Assembly: GCA_020650975.1 (NCBI GenBank)
Contig: JAIPMN010009452.1
Location: 1 to 22,922 of the forward strand
Direction: 5' to 3'
Origin: Apostichopus californicus
Lineage: Eukaryota; Echinodermata; Holothuroidea; Aspidochirotida; Stichopodidae
Length of the DNA: 22,922 nt
Shown: piece by piece, positions 9,379 to 21,300 of the stretch
Position numbering within the stretch: position 1 is the stretch's first letter
Layout: each line of letters opens with the position of its first letter
The notes under the pieces: model-generated
Database searches by the model: none
Told to the model about the DNA's origin: nothing
What the model saw: the letters and a program-made list of their open reading frames with translations, nothing else
Position numbers and translations under genes: made by a program

Positions 9379-12300
9379 CTAGAAGAGAAACAGGCAGGCT
9401 TAATGTTACGAAGAAATAACAACTCAGTACACTGGTTTGTTGGGTATGGCAAGGAAACTGTACCGACTATCAATCCAATCCTTGAGGATGAAAATACTCA
9501 AATATGTGTAGATCTAAACGGTTAAAAAGTTAACGTAAATTGAGAGTGCAAAGGTATTGTGGAGATAGGTATGACACAAGCCATACCATTTTTGTTTTCA
9601 CTAATTTCATATCTTTCATATTATAAAGCTGATACATGTACTAATACATGTTGAATGACATGGGATGTAAATGTACTGTTCACTCTGGTGGAAGTGTGCA
9701 GTAGTCTCTAACACAACATTTAACTACTGGCTAGCATCACTAAATGACAAATGAGCTATTCACTCTGGGGAAGTGTACAACAGTCTCTAACACAACATTT
9801 GTGTGAGAGAATTTAGTGTAAGTATTGTATCATGTATATAGGACACACTCTAGTTTTCTAGGCCTACAGTACATACCCTATGAGTATTAAAGAAGGTCTA
9901 TCACAAAGTGTGTCTAACCATTAATGCTGCTGCTCAACAAAGGGTTTTGTTGGGGAGGGGGGGGGAGGGGAGAATGAAAGAGGGGCATGTTTTCCTACCT
10001 AAAGAAGACTGGCTCATAGGTTATCCCATGCTCATCTCGATACTTTCTTCTCTCACGCTGAGAGGATTCCACTCTCTGCTTTTCTTTCTCCGCAGCGATC
10101 AGTTCTCCCTCCTCTAGTAATCTGTAGAGTAACGTAAATATAATTGTAAATGTATGCACTGTGTGGTAAAGAAGTATTTTGATTCGTTTGGAAATGTTTC
10201 CTTGCAAAGTGAGAAAGCAAATTCCTTCACATGCAGCAGTTGACAAAATTTGATTCATCAAACAAAATTAATATTAATTAAATATATATTATTATATATA
10301 ATATTATTAATAGATATTAATTTCCAAAACATGATGTAGTTGGTAAACGGATAAGTAGGGCTGGTGATGGGTGATGGGGGGGGGGGGGCAACTCCCTCCT
10401 CATTACTCCTATCTTTTCAATTTGTTTACAAGTATTGTCAAGTTTATTTCAAGTGTTCAATCTCTTTATTTAACTGAACAAACCTTTGGTCAGGCCGGAA
10501 TCTGGAGTCAGTCTGCGGAAGATAGTTTCGTATACTGGAAGTGATCTCATTGAGTTCAATGGCAAACCTTGTAAATCCATAGTAAAGGTGATGATCCTCT
10601 GGCATATTACCTGTAACATGAATATGCATCAATGTAAATGACTATTCATAACATATGTGCCCTCACAAACACATGCTGCTTTAATTCACAAAAACACTCA
10701 CCAATCACCAATCAATCATGTGATGCTGCAAACACTTCACCATACTTTTATTACCATAAAGTACTTTTCTCATGTAACACTGCAAACACACAATGTTGCT
10801 TTACTCAATGAATTAAGTATTTTCACCAAAGTCATAATGTAGCACGATATACACATGTTGCCTAAGTGCACAGTAACATTCACCACTCAATCATGAAACA
10901 CTGCAAACACATCATGTTACTTTAATCAATGAATAAAGTATTTTCACCAAAGTTATTATGTAGCACCATAAACACATCATGTCCCCTTAATGTGCCCTCT
11001 ACAATCCCTTTAGTTACCATCATGTAGCACCATCAACACACCATGTCCGTTTAAGGTGCCCTCTACAATCCCCTCACTTACCTGTCCTCCAGATGCTGCA
11101 GCACCATCAACACACCATGTCCGTTTAAGGTGCCCTCTACAATCCCCTCACTTACCTGTCCTCCAGATGCTGTAGCACCATCAACACACCATGTCCCCAT
11201 AAGGTGCCCTCTACAATCCCCTTACTTACCTGTCCACCAGATGCTGTAGCACCATCAACACACCATGTCCCCTTAAGGTGCCCTCTACAATCCTCTTACT
11301 TACCTGTCCTCCAGATGCTGTAGCACCATCAACACACCATGTCCTCTTAAGGTGCCCTCTACAATCCCCTCACTTACCTGTCCTCCAGATGCTGTAGCAC
11401 CATCAACACACCATGTCCCCTTAAGGTGCCCTCTACAATCCTCTTACTTACCTGTCCACCATGCTGTAGCACCATCAACACACCATGTCCTCTTAAGGTG
11501 CCCTCTACAATCTCCTCACTTACCTGTCCTCCAGATGCTGTAGCACCATCAACACACCATGTCCTCTTAAGGTGCCCTCTACAATCTCCTCACTTACCTG
11601 TCCTCCAGATGCTGTAGCACCATCAACACACCATGTCCGTTTAAGGTGCCCTCTACAATCCTCTTACTTACCTGTCCTCCAGATGCATTTAGCAGATGAT
11701 GACCTCCCGCAGTACATCCCTTCGTTCCATTTACCAAACAGTTCATGAACAAGCTGACCGTGCTCGTCGTAGACGTAACCGTTGACTTCATGCCTTCTGT
11801 TGCTCCAGTAGCTTGCCTGTTCGAGGGAATTCAGAAGAGTGACTTAGAGACACCAAAATAACAGCAGAAACATTCAAAGGTAACTCATACTATTACAGAC
11901 TGATGCAAGATCTGAAAAATGCTACCGACAGATACTTTGATAAAGGCCTGGATCAGCCTATACCTGTATCTATCCCACCTGTATCTTTACGGTCTGCTGG
12001 TCAGAGTTGTCTGGAGGTGCCGATCACCAAGACAAACAGCTATGGGAACAGAGCATTTTGCGTGGCTGGGCCACGCCTCTGGAATGAGCTGCCAGCTGAA
12101 CTCAGAACTGTTTCTAGTCTAACAACATTCAAGTCAAAGCTGAAAACCTACCTTTTTAGACAGCATTACTGTAATATATAAACTGTGAATTCAACTCTAT
12201 TCATGTGCAATACTCCAACACACTCAAACGTGCATGCTTTTTATTCTTCAAGCTCATCGGTATTGTATTTTATTCTGCAGTTTTAATACTGTGTCATATA

Positions 12301-15300
12301 TTTTTTTTTTAATGTTACATAGCGTTGTAGAGCACTTTTGTGGATTTTACGCTTTATAAAATAAATTATTATTATTATTATAATGCCAACAAATCTGCAG
12401 CAAAAGTATTGCAGAGATGCTAAAGGACGTCATACAACACCTCTTTATGCCACAAACTGTTGTCAACATTTCAAAACTGAACATGTTGAGACACCTCTGC
12501 CAAGAAAGAATCTTATCAATGACACCTTTCTACAGCATCTTGAGTTTTGAGTGAAAGCAGAAAGCAAAACAACAATTCTGTTGTATTAGCAAATGTGATT
12601 AAAATATTAATGGACTACTATTAAATAAACCAGTTGTTATGCAAACCGTGAATAACATTTAAATGAGCCTTAGAAATGGATTAGAGATTAAATTTGTGGA
12701 AACATTCAAAGCTGATAAATTGAGAGATGTCTATGACATTAATGGATCTTACCAAAGTCATTTTGAAAAATTAATCTAAACTGTAAAAAAAAAAAAAAGG
12801 CATATTTTTCTACATCTGCAATTGTCTTTTTATACCCTCTGAGGGTCTTTTATAATTATTGAATGAACAGTACAAGTGAATGGAATCCAAGACTAATACA
12901 GGAGAAGGTTCTCCTAGTAACACACTTCATTCCTCTGTGAGAGATGAACAATGGCTTCTATGCAGTTGCTTACTAATGGATTTCCAAGGACAAAACCGTG
13001 TCAGGTTTCACTCTAGGGTACATGTTTTTGAAAATATTGTCTCAAGTTCACAATCTCCAGGGACTATTGAGGACTAGTAAAAATTGTCCAGTTGGAATTG
13101 CTGGGGCAATTAAAGAACAATTTTACATCATTGAGATTACTTTGTACGGGAGGATTGTTCACGCTGTTGATGTGGATGTACAAGATTAAAAGCAAACCAT
13201 AATTGGACGATTCATGCTAAATGTTTGATAATTGGTTTCCCCAAAAAAATTATAAAATAAAGAAAGGACAATCTTTTCTCTAAGCCATCCAGTTCCTGAT
13301 GTATTATTACTACACACACATTTAATATTAACTAGAAAATTATGCTGTATATGTATTATGAACACAATAAATACACATCCAGTACTCAAAATGTCCAACA
13401 CTACTGACAGCAGAATTGCTACAAGCCCTTTCATATTTGTTGACATAAATCAAATTAACGAGGTTCCCCACCAACATATGCCACAGACCTTGTGCCCACC
13501 TTGCAACACATTTGTGATCCTTTTTGATCCAGCCTTAGCAACTGCACTTATGAGAGTCAATATTTCAATCTAATTTTGAGCCCTCATCTTTAATATCAGG
13601 GTTGCAACAAAATATTAACATATCCTTTTACAATGCAGGCCTTTCAGACTATCAAAGCTGGCATACAATCGGGCAACGAGCAAGCAAAAAAAAAATACCT
13701 TGGGTCACTTTCGTTGTCTGGATAAGAGAACTAGCTTTTTTCAGATAATTTGTTGACACAATTCCATTATGCCACAGCTCAATCCTTGTAATTATATTAG
13801 CTTTACTCCTTCACCGCAGGTGTGCAAACATCCTGGTTGACCTAAACCAGGTTACAAGATTCACGCTCTATATTTCAATGATATTATCATGAGTCTGTGT
13901 CTTAACAAGATTTTTGAATTTCAATCAATTCATGATTCATGTTTTAAGCTAAAAACAAGATTTCTTACCTTTGTGAAAGTAACTTTACATGTGATTTTTC
14001 CATTTGTGATGGTCGTTTCACCGTAGTGGTCCAACCACCTCTCCCCACTGAGTATATTGTGGACACAGCTGGTTACTTTACTAAATTTGTAGTGATCACC
14101 ATACCTAAGACGGAAAAAATGCAGGAAAATGTTATTTCATATTCGGAAGGGTCAATTTGGGTTGTCTCCAAAGATACAACACAGAGAGGGTATCAAATTG
14201 GTGTTTAAAGAGCAGAGTAGATTAGTTTTAATTTCAGTATGTAGGGTGGGAACTGGGATTGAGGAGGGGATGGGGGGAGAGAGAAGGTTCTGTATTAAAT
14301 CAAAATATTAAAGTAGCATGCAACCTTTTTTCCTATCCTCACTAGTTTAGCTTTAATGTGTGTTTGTGTATGATATCAGCATGAGTTAGGGAAAGAACAG
14401 GGGGATAGGGAGGGATGGTATGGGGGGGGGAGATTGGATGAGGGATGGGGAGAGAAAGGGGGATGGGGAGGTATGGGATGGGAAGAGAAAGGGGATTGGG
14501 AGGTATGGAATGGGGGATGGGGAGAGAAAGGGGGATAGGGAGGGATGGGATGGGATGGGGGATGGGGAGGGATGGGGATTAGGGGATAATATATATCACT
14601 CAACATATAAGATCTCTTTCACAAACATTCCCTCTGACTGAGGGTTAAACTTAGGCAAACCAATACATATAATTATGTACTTGTTCACTTAAAATACGTA
14701 CTTTGGGATCTCAATGTGAATTGTCCCGATTGGAACCACTTCCATGGACTTTCCCCAAAACTTGGTTTTAATTCTCACATCTTGCCAGTAAATGAAATTC
14801 TTACTCTCGCAATGTAAGGCGGCGATGGGTGGATGATGAGATACCTGCAAAGAGAGTGAAAACAAACTCATTATTACATCATTGGGTGATTCCATTAATA
14901 ACAGGGTACAACTTCTGATAGCTTAATTGTGCCAAACAGATGCAGTGTCACAATTTTTGTACATCAAATTTGAAAATATCAGTCAGTACTATTATGTAAG
15001 GTGAAAAAGTTTGCCTAGAAAATATTTAATAGCTCTTGTTTTTATAATTTGCAATTAGCATATTGCTGTAGTGTCAAATATTTGATATAGTCAACCCTCA
15101 ATTGGTAATGGTACCACCCAAATGATGAAGAAAACATATAGCAAGCCAAAGTAATCAGTTTCAATCAAAAATACAACAAATACTTCATTGCAGATCAGCT
15201 ATAAACCATAAAAAAATTAACAAACAGAGCAGTTGTTTGTCTAATGGATGGGAGCATAAATGAAACCATAAAGTGTGATCTCTCATTTATGCAATCATCT

Positions 15301-18300
15301 ATTTTGGAAGTCCTTAGCTTTCTGTTACAGATTAGGTTGAGTTCTATACATAAATGTTTTAAAAGTATTAATTTGGTGATAAAATTGTCAAACTTCTCTC
15401 ACATGTTGAATGATTTATTTGAGAGAGAGAGGGCAGGGGGTGTCAGAGGAGGTAATGGGGAGAGGGGTGTGTTGGTATGTTGTCTGATCATAATAGTCTA
15501 CTTAGCCTCCTCACTTCACCATCTAAGCTGGTTCAGTTGTAGACAAATGCACCTACAGTACCTCTCATTATCTGCTGCCTCCTGTGTTCACACACACAAG
15601 GAATGTTGTAATAATGATGAATGTGATACAACCACATACATAGAATATTGTAATAATGGAAGTGATATGACCATATGCATAAAATCATTTGGATATACAA
15701 CATGACAAAAACTCCATTACTGAGATCATTTTTTCTATTTGCAAGTTACATTACTTACTATGATCTGCTCCCTTGAAATCAAATCACTAAACTTCTGTAG
15801 AAAGCATTTCACTACCAAATTTATTCAAAAATGTATGCAAAAAAAGAATAGAAAGAGAAAAGATGGCCTTACTTGTTCTGAAATGAATTTGAATCCCTTA
15901 TCCTCTCGGATGTTCTCGTAGGTTTCACCGAGGAGAGGATTAAAGGGTTTTGTCCCTGCCCTGTAATAAGTTGAGCTGTAACTTGAAATGGCAAAAGCTG
16001 TTACATAGACCATCCGTTTGTACGGGTCGTCTATTTCACTGGCAAGATCTAGCAATTCGCTATACTCTAATTCCTCACATAGAACCTGGAAGCAAAACAA
16101 GAGACAAGAAACATATGTAAGTGATGAAGATGATGATGCCTTTTTAGGGAAGAGAAGCAGAAGAGACAACAAGGTGAGGATGGGAGGGGAGGGGGGAGGG
16201 GGAGAATCCTCCACAAGTTCTCTCCTATAGATTACTAAGGTAGGAAGAGGAGGAGATAAGGAAACAATAAAGTTCTTTCTGATCATTTTATACTCAAAAT
16301 ATGTTTAAATGTTTCATGTAACATCTGATGTTACTTCCCATACGACTGATGATTGGTTGGTGTACATATTTAATATGCAGAAGTGTTCATTAAGACCGAT
16401 ACAAGAACAAAAACAACAATGACCAAGAAAGAAAGACATTAATTGCATAAAACTGTAGCACTGAAGGTACCAAAGTAGGGACTTGTACTTCCTGAGGCTG
16501 GTGTGATTGTCTGCCCATTTCTACTCCAGGCACCACCATTTAATGTCCCCATCCTAAAGACAATGTGTCTACCTCCATTTCCTCAAATAGCCCCTTTAAT
16601 GAATAGAGTCGTTCCAAAACCCCATTTTCCAAACGAGAAATACCAAATCAAGAGAAGATTCTGTTCCACAACACTGTAGAGTCAGCAATACTTGAATGAA
16701 GTCATGAAATCTGTTTCCTGGGGTGAAAATTAAGCCTAAGGTTTGAAGGCTGGACGCCACTCTAATTGCTATACCTGTCCCTCAGCTAGTATTTATAAGT
16801 CACAATTGAAGTGCAAACTAAGTTTATTCCTCAGGTCACTGCAGGGGCAAATTCTATTCTATTCAACCACTCCTTGCTCTTTCAAAATTTGCTTTCAATT
16901 CACTATTTAGTTTTGTGTTTGAAAACTATTTGATTGTATTACTGGGTACTCTAGTAATTACCCAAACTATAAACAGAGAAAGTGAAGAAGTAATATCATT
17001 GTATAAGTTTTTTGACATTGGAATTATAAGAATGGATAACTCACTTTTGGTATTGAGCATAGGATATAAGCATTAGACTAGCGCAGGGTAAATTACATAA
17101 TATCAAAAACCATCATTTGCTCTTTCAAATTTTTGCTTGGAATGCCTATTTTTAGTTTATTATTGCTTGAATATGATTTGAATGTGATTTAAAGCTCCTC
17201 CACACAACTGTCAGAAAACATAATAACCCAAGCAGATATGATCATGTGAGTATTTATTGACTATGTTATAATACCTGTAGCATACTGAGTGGCTCATTGA
17301 GGGCGAATTATGTATTATAATACCTGTAGCATACTGAGTGGCTCATTGAGGGCTACTGGCATGGCAATCTTTGATAAATCTTTTCCGATGTTCTTCTTTA
17401 ATATGTTCCACAGACTGAGATGGCTTGTATCTGGCTGTGGCGATGGAAGCTGTGTGCGTCTTCCGGTCTGAGAGCGAACCTGAATATTCTCATTTCTCCC
17501 TTCCTCCACTGAAAGAACAAGAAATAAAAATGTGAGCAAACAAACAGAAGAATACATGGTGTCCAACAAAAGAAAAACAAAAGAGAGAAGAATAAAGTGA
17601 AGGAAGAGAAGAAGAAGAGAAAGAAATGACCAAATTAAGTAACTTGACCAGTTAAACAGTCGCTATAGTAACCGAAGTTTACCTTGAATCAAATATTTTA
17701 CACCAAATCAACAAACTGATTTAAGTCAACAGACCAAAATATATATAGTTTCATATTTTCTAAAAATACAATTTCTTCCATGTGTAAATATTCACCTTAG
17801 TTAATCAATTTGTAAGATATTTTCCTTATGTCGTGGCAAGACCAAAAATTGTGAAGTTCATCACTAGGAAATCTCTTCTCAGAAATGATTTTTAATCCTC
17901 AAATCCCAAATTGCACTCAGGTATTTTCCATAATTAAACCTCGAAACGTAAGGGAGGCAGCCGACCTGAATTTGTGTATCTGATTACATAACAGCATATG
18001 GGCACCGCCACAGATGTATAAACCAAACGAGCAGAAAGTTAATTAAACACCTTTATACTTGGATATTGATTAAAACAAAAGCGGGCTGGTAGCGACCAAT
18101 AACAGCACCGCCAGTCCCAAGAATTGATTGGACAGAGACATACATTACTGTGTAGCTAAACCGATAAAGTGGACACAGTTTGTTCTGACATATCCCATGG
18201 CTACTTCAAATTAATGTTTTTATACATCGTTAGATGCGATCACAACATGCTTTCCTCCTCCATAATGTTTGATGTAGTGGAATTAATTGAATGAGACAAC

Positions 18301-21300
18301 AATTTGTGCAGCGTTTGAAGCGCATAACTACACTATAATGGTTATTCTCTCTTACAACCAGGATGCATCATCTCATTATCATACACATTCAGGGATGAAA
18401 TTTTCTTCATATTTTAGCTAAAAATATATCAAATCAACATGCATTTGTTCATAAAAACTGAGATTTGGTAGTAAAATACTACTAAACAGATGATCATATC
18501 AGAATTATCAGTGACTTAGTTCATTTTGGGAAAAAAAAACATTGTTGGAAAAATTAACCTCAATAAAAATACTCGAAAATCACATTAGGGAAATTCAAAA
18601 TTCAATTATTTATCCTAAATGACTTTTTTTAAATATATATGTTTTGTGAATGTTTCCTTTTAGCTTAATTAAAGAATAGTGCGGTACAGCACGAAAGGTT
18701 GCTATGGGAACAAAAGGACGACGTCGCAATTAAATCTGGATTTATTAACTGCCGTGGATGATAAAACAAAGTGCAAACGATTCATCTTAACAGACTCAAA
18801 ACAAGCTCTACTCTGTTTCTCATCTTCTGTTCATCCTCAACGTAGAGTGCGGACAAGAGATAACAAGCTTGTCAGATTCAACGTCCATACTTGACCTAAA
18901 AATAATTTGAGAGTTATAAGGTGTTCGGATAGCAGAAGTGACATGTTTAGTAAACACTCCACTGATACGCAACACAGCTCAGAAAACCCAGAGGCTGTAC
19001 GACAAAGTACGATGGTAAACAAAACAATTCTGTATTTCATTATCAGGACCATTTGCAGAGCCAGATGGCAAATAACTGTACCTTAACAAGGTTTCCGAAC
19101 AACTCTTGTTTCTCTTGAATAACATTTATGTGCTCTAGACCCCTTAAATTGGCAGCATTTTCTTGACGCAGATTTAATGAAAATGTGATTGCAGCTGATG
19201 TAATTAAAAGCTTAACATATATATGACAAATGACTTGTGGTAATATGCACACTTTTAAGATTAATGTAAAATTGCATGAGTAGGCCTTTATCTTTTGTTT
19301 TTCTCCCCCCCCCCCCACCCAAGAATAGGAGGGGGAATGGAAAGTCCTGGAAAAGTAAATTGATGGTTCAAAGGTATTTGTATTGAATAATTTCAGTGTA
19401 TGAAATTTTTAAGCTGAATTTATTGCAATCTGATGGAAGCATATGGAAAATGTTGAAGTGGAGATAAGTTATTCTGAAAATAGGGACTCACAAAGGTGTG
19501 GACTCTGGGGAGGGGAGGGGGGGCTCAGCTCTTTGATTGTCATGTGTATATGCCAGACTATTGATTAATATAAACTACTTTTCTAATTAGTAAATGAAAC
19601 TAAAAGAAACAAACCAGTTATTTGTAAAACTATATACTGGGTCTGGAAGTTGATACAATCACTACCTTATTTATAAATGAAATATATCACATCAGTGGTG
19701 GATTCCCTAATGTCATATCAAAATACTGCACAATAATCCTAATGTCATACCAAAATACTGCACAATAATCCTAATGTCATACCAAAATACTGCACAATAA
19801 TCCTAATGTCATATCAAATACTGCACAATAATCCTAATGTCATATCAAATACTGCACAATAATCCACTGTGGATTAAAGAACCAGACAGTGTTTAATGCT
19901 TACTACAGTATAACTGACATTTGATTTCATGACTTCTCAATTTCACCATAATGTTGTTTTCTCCATACTGTACCACCCAGTCTGATACTACAAGCACAAC
20001 ACAATAAGTATACACATTACGAGAACCTCAGTAATTCTTCCGTTCAAAGATGGATGTTTTCCCCTAATTTAGAGTAAACTGTATTTCTCCTAACATTAAT
20101 ATATAGACCCAAAACAAATGATACTTTCACAGACAATTAACATCACGGATTGAAAGTTCATGTACAGGGCAACACCTTTAAACTTACAACTCACTGAGAT
20201 TTATTATTGATGGGGCATGACCATAGAGTGAAAACAATTAAATGCATACCTGCCTACTGTACAGTATTAAATTGCTCTGCCTTGCCATGCTGAAATAAGT
20301 TTTCGGGCAACACAGAGCATGAAATGAAAGCTGGAGTGTGTTTTTTTTCTTTTGTCAAGATTGTTTAGATGGTATACTAATGGTATAGGACAGTTAAAGC
20401 ATGTTCCAATTAGGTTATATTTGCCATAATGAGGTTAAAAGCTGCTGGTGAAATAGGACACAAAAATCCATTTGTATCCATAGTATGGATCATTATGCTA
20501 ATACTGTATGGTATAGAAAATGCTTATACTGTATACATGCTATAGCATCACATACATTATGGATCATTATGCTAATACTGTATGCTATAGCATCACATAC
20601 AGTATGGATCTTTATGCTAATAATGTATGCTATAGCATCACATACAGTATGGATAATTAGGCTATTAATACTGTATGCTATAGCATCACGTATATTATGG
20701 ATCATTATGCCTATACTGGTTGCTATACATGTATCATTATGCTAATACTGTATGCTATAGCAACACATACAGTATGGATCATTATGCTAATTCTGTATGC
20801 CAAAGCATCACATACGGTTTGGATCATTATGCTATTAATACTGCATGCAATAGCATTACATACAATATGGATCATTATGCTATTAATACTGTATGCTATA
20901 GCATCACATACGGTTTGGATCATTATGCTAATAATGTATGCTATAGCATCACATACAGTATGGATCAGTATGATATTAATACTGTATGCTATAGCATCAC
21001 ATACAGTATGGATCAGTATGCTATTAATACTGTATGCTATAGCATCACATACGGTTTGGATCATTATGCTATTAATACTGTATGCTATAGCATCACATAC
21101 AGTATGGATCAGTATGCTATTAATACTGTATATGCTATAGCATCACATACAGTATGGATCATTATGCTATTAATACTGTATGCTATAGCATCACATACGG
21201 TTGGGATCATTATGCTAATAATGTATGCTATAGCATCACATATAGTATGGATCATTATGCTAATACTGTAAGCTATATAACAACACATACAGTATGGATC

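Noticed and set aside
9995-10261. Taking the TAG at 9995-9997 as the ORP stop
   Set aside because: The donor AG|GTAGGA sits there and the next exon (9378-9273) gives the conserved C-terminal tail in the right phase.
11352-11791. Open frames across the minisatellite and the exon's wrong frames
   Set aside because: These are shadows of the 74-bp repeat and of the ORP exon, which is read in another frame.
14376-14641. Pro/Ser-rich and Gly-rich frames on opposite strands
   Set aside because: They are translations of a low-complexity purine block in an intron.
15244-15705. 153-codon plus-strand open frame
   Set aside because: It is intronic and antisense to the ORP gene, has no recognisable domain, and part is an imperfect duplication.
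19085-19166. Possible extra ORP exon (frame reading [17 protein letters not shown])
   Set aside because: The donor is fair but the acceptor lacks a pyrimidine tract and its phase does not fit the exon at 17508.
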